NCBI GenBank assembly: GCA_015478945.1
Contig: JABUQX010126304.1
Location: 27,501 to 57,500 of the forward strand
Source of the DNA: Trachelipus rathkii
Taxonomy: Eukaryota > Arthropoda > Malacostraca > Isopoda > Trachelipodidae
Direction: 5' to 3'
Length of the DNA stretch: 30,000 nt
Below, in pieces: positions 1 to 7,197 of this stretch (position 1 is the stretch's first letter; the number at the start of each line of letters is the position of its first letter). The notes under the pieces are model-generated. The model ran no database searches. It had not been told where the DNA came from and worked only from the letters and a program-made list of their open reading frames with translations. The translations under genes and the position numbers were made by a program.

Positions 1-545
1 CAACTATTGTGATGGAGTTTACGGGGTGCCATTTCCACTAAATTTATTTATTGGGAATAAAACATTCATCAATAAACGGGCCTACCACATCACCATATTG
101 TTTGTTACATTTTAGAGCGCTAATATCCTAAAATCGACATTTTTACTAATATGCTTAATAGTCGGACAAAATAAATGCAAACCCAAGAATTTCTAAAGTT
201 TGAAAGCACAAATGTAAACAAAAACAACTTTACAATACAGCAGTTTTTGTTTTTGCATTTGTGCTTACGAAACGTAAGAAATGCTCAAGTTTGCGTTCGC
301 TTTTGTCAAACTTAGGAAAAAATCGTAAAAAATACCTTATTTAGGGATGTGCTTACGCTAAATGTAAAACAGTATGGCAGCGTGGTGGCCTGTTTGAATT
401 GATGAATGTTTCATTAATAAAATTAGCTTTAGATATAATTTCTTCCAAATAGATAAACATCACAATAGTAGATCAATTATTAGTAATATAAACCATTTGT
501 TTGTATTTGTTTATTCTAAATTAATGGACTCCATCACAACAGCTG
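1..545. repeat. Degenerate fold-back (inverted-repeat) element
   Basis: The two ends are imperfect inverted copies. Bases 1-20 (with TTGTGATGGAG) match the reverse complement of 526-545 (with CTCCATCACAA). Further in, 60-88 (AAACATTCATCAATAAAC) pairs with the reverse complement of 382-411, and about 90-115 pairs with about 360-380. A nested smaller inverted pair lies at about 206-262 (GCACAAATGTAAAC against a GTTTTTGCATTTGTGC-like copy). No ORF is present. It looks like a decayed non-autonomous fold-back or MITE-like element; the left end may continue outside the window, so no target-site duplication can be judged. Arm identity was estimated by eye. Confidence 0.5.
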
Positions 546-1101
546 ATTTCAATTGTTTGTAAACAAAAGTAAACTTCGTAAGAAATCGATGTCGCTTTTG
601 CACGAAATTTGTGCTAAAACTGTGTAAGCATATCTTACCGAGCGAGCGTAAACACAAATGACAAAAGCGAAAACAGTCTAGGTCAGATAGATCAGAAAAT
701 TATCTGACACGTGGATATGTTTCAAAATTCAAAAATTCAACAGCCATTTTGAAAGAAAGCCCTCACAATATTTTCCACGTCGAAATGTAAATAACATTTC
801 TGATTGTCTGTATAAACAAATTTCAATTTTTTTTTTTTTAATTTTCATTGTTCTCTTTATGGCATTTTTTTAAAAATAACGTAATTAAATAATTTTTATA
901 AAAATATTAGGCATTTTTCTTCAAATTTTTTTTACTATGAATGAATATTAAAAATATTTGTGATGATAAAAATGAACTTTGTTACCCAGAGGAAAATTAA
1001 ATTTGTGTTAAGTTTTGGCAGCAACATTTCCCGCAGAAAAGTACAGTGCACACATACACAAGATGGTCCCAAAATTATAACATTGGATTGAAGTACTATA
1101 A

Positions 1102-1107
<6 letters not shown>
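546..1107. other. AT-rich non-coding DNA with scattered copies of the fold-back motifs
   Basis: No coding signal. Between 561 and 676 the words CGTAAGAAAT, CGCTTTTG and CACAAATG recur in both orientations and resemble 255-317 of the neighbouring fold-back element, so the repeat family probably extends here. Beyond 680 there is only AT-rich sequence with poly-T runs. Confidence 0.4.

Positions 1108-1150
<43 letters not shown>
1108..1150. repeat. (TA)n microsatellite
   Basis: Uninterrupted TA dinucleotides over about 43 bases. The reading frames across it are TA-repeat artefacts (Tyr-Ile repeats). Confidence 0.97.
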
Positions 1151-1155
<5 letters not shown>

Positions 1156-1159
1156 TTTT

Positions 1160-1399
1160 ACATATTATTATTATTATTAGTTATATATGCTATTATACAT
1201 ATATAACTATTCTTCTTGTTATTATTATTATTAATGTGGCTACATAGGTTTGCATTCCTAAGAAGATATATATTATTACAAGTTAAGTTGTATATATATT
1301 GTCATATATATATTATTATTATTATATATATATATATATATATTATATATTATTATTATTATTATTATTATATATACATATATTATTAAATATAGTTAG

Positions 1400-1436
<37 letters not shown>

Positions 1437-1455
1437 TACATATATTACATACATA
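1160..1455. repeat. Composite (TA)n / (ATT)n low-complexity block
   Basis: Alternating runs of TA and ATT/TTA, densest at 1305-1445, with occasional C or G interruptions. It directly abuts the LINE fragment on its right. Confidence 0.9.
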
Positions 1456-1463
1456 TACATGGG

Positions 1464-2077
1464 CTGAACAAGTGTCCGAGCCTAAACATTTTAGGCATGT
1501 GTGTTGATGAGAAGGGAACGGATGATGCAGAGTGTAGTAGGAAAGTTGTGAATGGCAGGAAGGTGGCTGGTGCAATTAAATCGTTGTGAATGTAAAGGGA
1601 CTAAGTCTTGAGTGCGCTAGGGTCTTACATGAGGGTATGTTGTTACCAGTGTTATTGTTTAGTAGTGAGACTATGGTCTGGAATAAGAAGTATAGATCTA
1701 AAGTTCAATGTGTTCAGATGGACAATCTTAGGGGCGTGCTAGGAGTGAAAGAATAGATAAACAGTGAAATGAACGTATTAGAGAGATGTGTGGTGTGTAG
1801 AAAGGGGTAAATGAGAGAGAATAAATGAAAGTATGTTGAGATGGTTTGGTCATGTGGAAAGATGAATGATAGTCGGTTGGTTAAGCGGATGTATAGTGGT
1901 GAGTGTGTTGGGAACCGACCGGCTGGGAGACCGAAGAAAAAGTGGATTGAGTCGGTAAAGGAATGTTTGCAGGAGAGAAATGTGAGTTTGGCAGAGGCGA
2001 GAAGAAAGGTGCATGATAGGAGAGAATGGCTGGGTGTTGTAAGGGTATGGTTGTGGCCCACCTGGGCCAGGGGATGA
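1464..2077 (+). pseudogene. Non-LTR retrotransposon (LINE) ORF2 3' end, frameshifted relic
   Basis: Joined over three frames, this reads as the C-terminal part of a LINE reverse-transcriptase polyprotein downstream of the catalytic palm. The pieces are YLGM-like ILGMCVDEKGTDDAE (from 1464), then LECARVLHEG, LLPVLLF-SSET and QMDNLRGVLGV in the next frame (about 1588-1750), then KRMYSGECVGNRPAGRPKKK and a basic tail ending near DRREW (to about 2030). These motifs are typical of a LINE tail very common in decapod and other arthropod genomes (established knowledge, recalled without a search). Breaks: a shift after 1586 at TCGTTG, in-frame stops at about 1753, 1803 and 1824, and another shift near 1860. 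The RT catalytic YADD region and the endonuclease are absent, as expected for a 5'-truncated copy. It is not expected to make protein. Confidence 0.82.
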
Positions 2078-2724
2078 ACCCTGGCACTCACGCATTTACC
2101 ATAGTGAGGATCCGTCGCGGTCCCATGAAGCTCTAGGGTGGATTTTCTGTCTGTGACGAGTTCTTACTAATTAAGGGTACAGAGGGGCGGTAAGGTTGGC
2201 TTTCTTTTCGACTTTTGTCATTTTCTTTTACTGCTTTTCTTTCCGATGCTTGTCACGCACCATACTCCCAGTCTGGGAAGAAAAAGGAGGATGAAGAAGA
2301 AGAAGATATAAGGCAACACACCCCTGTGGGCCATTTGCTTTTTAACACAAATACTATTGCAATTGTACTAGGTCCAGCCAAACAACAAGATGGAGAAAAT
2401 TTTCAGACGCCTGGATTTTTCAACAGTCACGTACTTTCTTAATAAATGAATATCACTGACCGTTTAGCTCTTTGAATTTGTTGGCCGCTCCTTTGAGATT
2501 TATAATGATTTTCCTCATTTTACTGTTATCAATATGTTGATAGATACCTTACACCTTCATTGCTCATATGTGCCAGCTAGCTTAGTAAACACGCGCTTCG
2601 TTAATTTTCGTTTAAATACAATATTTGCATCTGGGAATTGGGCTTGGCGCTAATATGACGACGTAACGCCGCAGCTGACGCAGGCGAGCCAAGATCACTG
2701 CCATGCTGACATCGCTCTTTCACA
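2078..2724. other. LINE downstream flank and unassigned DNA
   Basis: Bases 2078-2310 follow the LINE reading frame and contain an A/G-rich stretch (AAGAAAAAGGAGGATGAAGAAG, about 2278-2305), which may be the LINE 3' untranslated tail. 2310-2640 is AT-rich with no signal. 2640-2720 is noticeably richer in CpG but shows no gene. Confidence 0.35.
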
Positions 2725-2899
2725 ATGAGCCGAGGCCCTCATATAAAATGGAAATATGAATCGTATCTCACAGGAACACCGCGTAGAGTCGTGGAGTTCG
2801 AACATGATTTTCAAGATCAGTCTAAATTCGCATCTTTCAATAGATACATACAGCGAAGCAACCATTCGTGGCATCAGCGGGCTTTTTTAGAGGTGAATC

Positions 2900-3410
2900 A
2901 TCGAGCAACATATTGAGCCGCCAGGTGCAGTATTATCTGGATAATGAAGTTTGCGAAAATGCTCTTTATAATTTAGGGTTCGCAAAATCCTATATGCTCC
3001 GAGCGATACTTCCTTGTATTGAGGGCACGGAGGCACCCGGAAAATCCATGCCCACATAGGTTTTCTATAAAACAGTAGTGATTGGTTCTGAGAAACATCT
3101 GAGCAAACAGGAACAGCCTAAAAAGCGAGCAGTCAACATCAGTGGCAGCTCCTTAATGAATGAATTGATGATTGAGATAACAAGACCATAGTAGCCAATC
3201 ATCATCGGTTTTTTCCAAAAAATATCTGAGCCAGGGTGACGTCAAGCCAAAAACTCCATAAATAAAATTGCTGCTAATGTCGGGACAAAGGGGAACCCAT
3301 GGGAAGACCTGATTTTTGTTTAAAAAATTTACCTTCGAATTGGAAAAAGTTATGTTCAGTTAAGAGGATTATCAGTTGTTTAATATTGTTAAAAGGAATG
3401 TCAAACTTTA
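2900..3410 (-). pseudogene. Penelope-like element fragment, inverted left copy (decayed)
   Basis: Read on the minus strand, this is a diverged copy of the Penelope-like sequence to its right. 3251-3410 reverse-complements to 3605-3761 with few differences and encodes the same core, including SGLPMGSPLS of the RT palm; the frame then breaks. Further matches place it as one continuous inverted copy: 3050-3092 with 3970-4013 (CCAATCACTACTG), about 2980-3005 with 4083-4103 (AGCATATAGGATTTGC-like) and about 2935-2965 with 4147-4170 (AAACTTCATTATCCAGA). Intermediate sequence is diverged, with indels. Left of 2900 the correspondence fades, so the boundary is approximate. It has no catalytic YVDD and many stops, so it is a dead fragment. 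Confidence 0.75.
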
Positions 3411-4335
3411 TAAACAATTGAGTATGCTCGTGGGTAAGGTGTCTTCCAGCCACATAAAAAATAGCCAGCATTTTATTTCGTCACTCAATACTACTCAACT
3501 CCAGAATACAAACATTTTAAGTTTCGATGTGGTGTCTTTATTCACCAATGTTCCAGTCCATTTAACACTTGATTGGTTGGAAGAATATATATCAGATAAG
3601 AACATAAAGTTTAACATTCCTTTTAACAATATTAAACAACTGATAATCCTCTTAACTGAACATAACTTTTTCCAATTTGAAGGTAAATTTTTTAAACAAC
3701 AATCAGGTCTTCCCATGGGTTCCCCTTTGTCCCCGACATTAAGCAATTTATTTATGGAGTTTTTTGAGAAGCATTTCATCTTCAATCACCCCACCTTTTC
3801 AGATATTTTTTGGAAAAGATACGTTGATGACGTGTTTGTAGCCCTGCCCCTTCATTTGGACCCCCATGCCCTTCTTGATCATCTCAATCATCAGGTTCAT
3901 TCGATAAAATTCACAAAAAGAACGTGCCACTGATGGTGTTCTTCCTTTTTTAGACATTCTGATAAAAACTCAAAACCAATCACTACTGTTTATAGAAACC
4001 CTACCCATGTGGACTCTTACATAAATTGGTTTTCAGTCCATTCTTATAATACAAAAATGTCAGTATTTTCCTCACAAATCATGAGAGCATATAGGATTTG
4101 CAGACCCTCGGAACTGGAACAGGAATTGAAATACATTAAAAACAAACTTCATTATCCAGAAAGTACTTACTATAAAGCGCTCAACATGGCAAAGAAGTCC
4201 TTTTTCAATCAATTACATAACTCTGACTCCGCCTCTGATCAAAAAGTATATATTAATATACCCACAGATAAATTTCACACCTATAAAAGTTTACTTCCTT
4301 CTTATATACATCCTGTGAAGAAAATACGAACTTAA
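3411..4335 (+). pseudogene. Penelope-like element reverse transcriptase, right copy (frameshifted)
   Basis: The first open stretch (to 3933) carries Penelope-like RT motifs in order: SSHIKNSQHF, then LSFDVVSLFTNVPV (RT motif A region, about 3519-3560), SGLPMGSPLSPTLSNLFMEF (motif B, about 3700-3750) and KRYVDDVF (motif C; YVDD at 3820-3831). After a frameshift near 3925 the reading resumes as DGVLPFLDILI, then shifts again near 3960 to TTVYRNPTHVDSYINW and continues to 4335 as the connector toward the endonuclease (KLHYPESTYYKALNMAKKSF). Penelope-like elements encode RT plus a C-terminal GIY-YIG endonuclease; the assignment to this class rests on recognised motifs. The N-terminal part is missing: the copy starts at the junction with the inverted fragment. 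At least two frameshifts make it inactive. Confidence 0.85.
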
Positions 4336-4600
4336 AGACAGTCTTACAAAAAATCATGCTAGAATTCCCGCAGGCTCTGCCATTCCAGTGTTTAGAGGAT
4401 ACAAGGTGAAAAACCTGTTGGGTTTGTTAATATGGTGAATCAATTCGATGTGAAAGGTCGTGTTGGAGCTGGGCCTTACAAACCGTGTCCGAAACCTCCA
4501 TCGGTCAAACACCGGAAAAGTCTCAATATCATATTAGCAAATAATTCTAGATCTTACAAAAAATGGCAATGTATTTGTGAAAGGTAACAGAAAGCATGAT
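4336..4600 (+). pseudogene. Probable GIY-YIG endonuclease relic of the Penelope-like element
   Basis: Continuing rightward from the RT, 4500-4511 reads IGQT and, after a one-base shift, about 4515-4555 reads KSLNIILANNSRSYKK. This order resembles the conserved YIGQTG-KSL-RL-NH stretch of GIY-YIG domains in Penelope-like elements, and its place downstream of RT fits. The preceding GIY-like strand and cysteines are not clearly visible, and stops are present in every frame. This is a modest-confidence call based on a short motif and position. Confidence 0.5.
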
Positions 4601-4950
4601 GATTTACAACACTAAACAAAGCAACATTTTGAATATAACTAAGGTGAAGTAAAGATAGATCCCATCCTTAATAACATATTATTAACAATAAAAAAAATGG
4701 AAAATCATTATGAAAAATCTCAAAGACAACCAACAAATTCAAAATTTAAACAGTCGGTGATCATTCATAGATTAAGAAGTTTTGCGTGTGGCTGTTTGAT
4801 TGAATAAAGACCGGAAAGGACAGAAAGGCCTCTCATCAGAAGGGTTTTTTCTCCCCCTTTTAATTTTTTAATTATCATATTTAAATTTTCTTATGTAGCA
4901 TTTTTTCTTTAGGTTTAGTGATTTATCTATTTAGGGGGTGGCAAAGGTTT
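4601..4950. other. Unassigned AT-rich DNA, possibly Penelope-like 3' tail
   Basis: No ORF. Contains an AATAAA at about 4803 in TTGATTGAATAAAGACC, followed by T-rich sequence; it could be the 3' end of the Penelope-like element but no boundary is visible. Confidence 0.3.
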
Positions 4951-4951
4951 A

Positions 4952-5037
<86 letters not shown>

Positions 5038-5042
5038 AATAA

Positions 5043-5075
<33 letters not shown>
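4952..5075. repeat. (TA)n microsatellite with G interruptions
   Basis: TA dinucleotides broken by TATG and by a short unique word (GTCAATAACC at about 5035-5044). Confidence 0.95.
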
Positions 5076-5076
<1 letters not shown>

Positions 5077-5090
5077 TCTGCACTTGCACT

Positions 5091-5092
<2 letters not shown>

Positions 5093-5130
<38 letters not shown>

Positions 5131-5165
5131 TCTCTCTCCTCTCTCCTCTCCTCTTTCTCCTCCTC
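5093..5165. repeat. (TG)n followed by CT-rich tract
   Basis: (TG)n at about 5094-5129 runs into CTCTCTC and TCCTC repeats up to about 5165. It sits 30 bases left of the copia direct repeat. Confidence 0.95.
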
Positions 5166-5194
5166 ACTGGGGCCTCCTGCTGCTCAGTCATAAA

Positions 5195-6124
5195 AGCTGA
5201 TGTCTTTACAAAGACTAGAGTGGATGTGACGGGTATAAAGGGTTATGTTGAGGGAAATAGGGGTTAGTGAGAGAGGGGGAGTGAGAGAGAGAGAAAGGTA
5301 TAAGAATGATTGTTTTTGTATGTTTTTTGTTTCTTTTCTCTTTTCAGATTGATCAGATTCGATTAGAAGAAGTTTGTTCATCAAGGTCATCAAGGATTTT
5401 CTTGAGAGTTTTATCTTTTACACAAGTTACCTTTTATTTTTATTTAATATATCTTTATTGTGTTTGTTACATATTAGTTTTTTGTGTTTCAGTGCTTATT
5501 GAACATTGATATAATATAGTATAATATGATATTATAATAACAAAGGACTGTGTAATATATGTTATTATATAAGATATAATATAAGGACATACATAAAAGG
5601 AAGGAAATATAGGCGACACTCTTGCCTTCAATGTCATTAGGAAAGGATATAGGAATCAGAAGGATAGGTCATAAAAAAATCAGCAATAAGATAGCATAGA
5701 TATCTTGCAAAACAAGTTGGAGTTTATTTTTCTATACATTTCATTCTCAGGGTCTTTTGTTCTTAAGGGGGGAAATAAGGTTGCATAACTGGTTGAAAAG
5801 GGTACGCTGTGCACAGGGGGTCCTGAGTAACTTGTATGTAATTTTCTTTTTAGTTCTTTGTTGAAGTGTGTTATATATATATATATTTATATATATGTAA
5901 CTGTAGAAACTATAACTATATTATACCTATATATTCATTTAATTAATTATTCATATTCTTTTTAATGTTCATATATTTATATATCTATGCATTTCTTTTT
6001 GCAACATCATAAGTAGATCTGTCTCTCTTAATCCAATCTCAAAGAAGTCACTCATAGTGGAGAATAGTGGAACACAGAAGCATTATCATTGTGAGTATAG
6101 CTAGCTTGTATCATTTTATTTTCA
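5195..6124 (+). repeat. Left LTR-bearing direct repeat (includes 23-codon pol tail)
   Basis: Matches 10397-11347 from AGCTGATGTC to ATTTTATTTTCA. It contains a copy of the end of pol (5196-5267, reading ADVFTK...GNRG and the TAG), the purine tract 5268-5298, and then the probable LTR proper (about 5299-6124, 826 bases). The LTR ends CA, two bases before the primer binding site. The expected TG at its start is not clear just after the purine tract, so the 5' LTR boundary is uncertain. A TATATAAG at 5566-5573 is a possible core-promoter TATA box. Relative to the right copy it lacks an 8-base duplication (TGCTTATT) near 5495. Confidence 0.9.
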
Positions 6125-6320
6125 ACTGGTAGCAGAGCGTAGTTCTCTAGCCAGACCAGTGTGAAGTTCTATATTCTTTGTTTTTTTTTGAGCTTCAAGT
6201 GAGGATGGATAAAGGAAAGGAGAAACGTCAGAGGTTGCGAATGATGGAATTGAAGGCAAGAGAGGGAGGAGGCTGTGCCCCCCTTTTAAAGGTGATAGTA
6301 CTGATGCCGAAGATTATGAG
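6125..6320 (+). other. copia leader and frame-broken gag start
   Basis: An ATG at 6205 opens a short frame (MDKGKEKRQRLRMMELK...) that runs out of register with the main gag frame. The main frame is already open from about 6213 and reads PPFKGDSTDAEDYE just before its first ATG at 6321. The C6 run at 6278-6283 followed by T4 is the likely place of a single-base slip that separated the native start from the rest of gag. Whether this is a real mutation or a homopolymer sequencing error cannot be told from one copy. Confidence 0.6.
6127..6137 (+). promoter_or_regulatory. Primer binding site, initiator tRNA-Met
   Basis: TGGTAGCAGAG, two bases after the LTR end, is complementary to the 3' end (with CCA) of eukaryotic initiator tRNA-Met, which ends CTCTGCTACCA. 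Eleven bases match, then the match stops. This is where minus-strand DNA synthesis would start. Confidence 0.85.
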
Positions 6321-7193
6321 ATGTGGAAAAAGCGAGTGGATTGGTGGGTGAAGCTAGATGGAAAGGATTATGAATGCCCTGGAGGTGAGTTGTTGATGAC
6401 TTTAGGAAGGAAGGCTTTTGAGTATGTCTATAACGTTAATTTGGATGGTTTAGGTAAAGAGGAAGGTGTGCAGAAAATTTTAACAGAATTGGATAAAAGA
6501 TACGGAAAAGAGCAGCATAGGGACAGATATGACAGAATCTTGGAGTACTTCTACATTAAGAGAAATGAAGGAGAAAGCATGAGAGAGTATGTGGGTAGAT
6601 ACGAATTGATAGAAGATAAATGTAAGAAAGCAGGGAGAGTGGAATTAGGAGAAGATATGAGATGCGTTCACCTGCTAGAGGGGGCTAATGTAGCACTAAC
6701 GCAGAAGCAGATGGTATTGGCGTACTGTGGAAAGGACAGCTGGGTATTCCAGACTTTTAAGGACGGGCTTATAAATGTGTGTGAGGGCATAGGTGGAAAA
6801 AAAGAGAAGACACAGGACAACAAGGGTTGGTGGACTGAACAAAGGAAAGGTTATGAGGAAGGTAAGAATACAGGAACTAATCCTAGAAATCAATATGGAC
6901 ATGTGATGAAATGCATTGTTTGCCGATCAGAGTATCATTTTGCAGTGGATTGTCCACAAAAAGGGCGTTGGAGGAGACAGACAGAAAGTGCAGGCGTAGG
7001 AAGAAAAGAGGAGAGAGGTGCTGGAGGATTAAGGGGTATGGGAAGAGGGAGAGGTTGGTTGCGACAGGGAGAACCTCAGGCCTTCTATGGAGAAGGTAGT
7101 AGAATAGAGGAGAGAGATAAGGATAAGGAATATGAAGATATAGGAGCCATAATTGATACAGGATGTCAGAAAAATGTAATAGGAGAAAAATGA
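6321..7193 (+). CDS. gag: copia Gag with N-terminal part of protease
   Basis: A 290-residue open frame. Gag forms the virus-like particle and packages the element RNA. The N-terminal half (about 1-140) has the helical copia-type capsid look, with KILTELDKRYGKE and MREYVGRYELIEDK. A retroviral-type zinc knuckle CX2CX4HX4C is complete at C198, C201, H206, C211. A Gly/Arg-rich stretch (about 233-250) follows and would bind RNA. The last residues reach the aspartic protease active site, AIIDTGC with D279-T280-G281. The frame then ends in TGA at 7191 and continues open in the same frame to 10469, so Gag and Pol are one interrupted frame. The first in-frame ATG (6321) lies inside homologous coding sequence, so the native start was probably upstream, at 6205. 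Confidence 0.88.
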   Translation: MWKKRVDWWVKLDGKDYECPGGELLMTLGRKAFEYVYNVNLDGLGKEEGVQKILTELDKRYGKEQHRDRYDRILEYFYIKRNEGESMREYVGRYELIEDKCKKAGRVELGEDMRCVHLLEGANVALTQKQMVLAYCGKDSWVFQTFKDGLINVCEGIGGKKEKTQDNKGWWTEQRKGYEEGKNTGTNPRNQYGHVMKCIVCRSEYHFAVDCPQKGRWRRQTESAGVGRKEERGAGGLRGMGRGRGWLRQGEPQAFYGEGSRIEERDKDKEYEDIGAIIDTGCQKNVIGEK

Positions 7194-7197
7194 CTAG
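7191..7197 (+). other. In-frame TGA in TGA-CTA-G context between gag and pol
   Basis: TGA is the only stop in the gag-pol frame between 6321 and 10467. It is directly followed by CTAG, which matches the known leaky UGA-CUA(-G) readthrough context of several animal genes and RNA viruses (established knowledge). It lies 10 codons after the protease DTG. The alternatives are a TGG-to-TGA nonsense mutation, since a Trp is common near this point in copia-type proteases, or a functional readthrough stop. Confidence 0.6.

Noticed and set aside
1714..2095. Minus-strand frames opposite the LINE fragment
   Set aside because: The + strand has clear LINE protein similarity; the opposite frames show none.
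2725..3059. Two overlapping 63-codon + strand frames
   Set aside because: The right part lies antisense to the inverted Penelope-like copy, and no domain is recognised.
5201..5210. LTR start at TGTCTTTACA, giving the usual TG...CA ends
   Set aside because: Not excluded, but no purine tract precedes it and six more bases match upstream; the purine tract at 10469-10500 fits better as the LTR edge.
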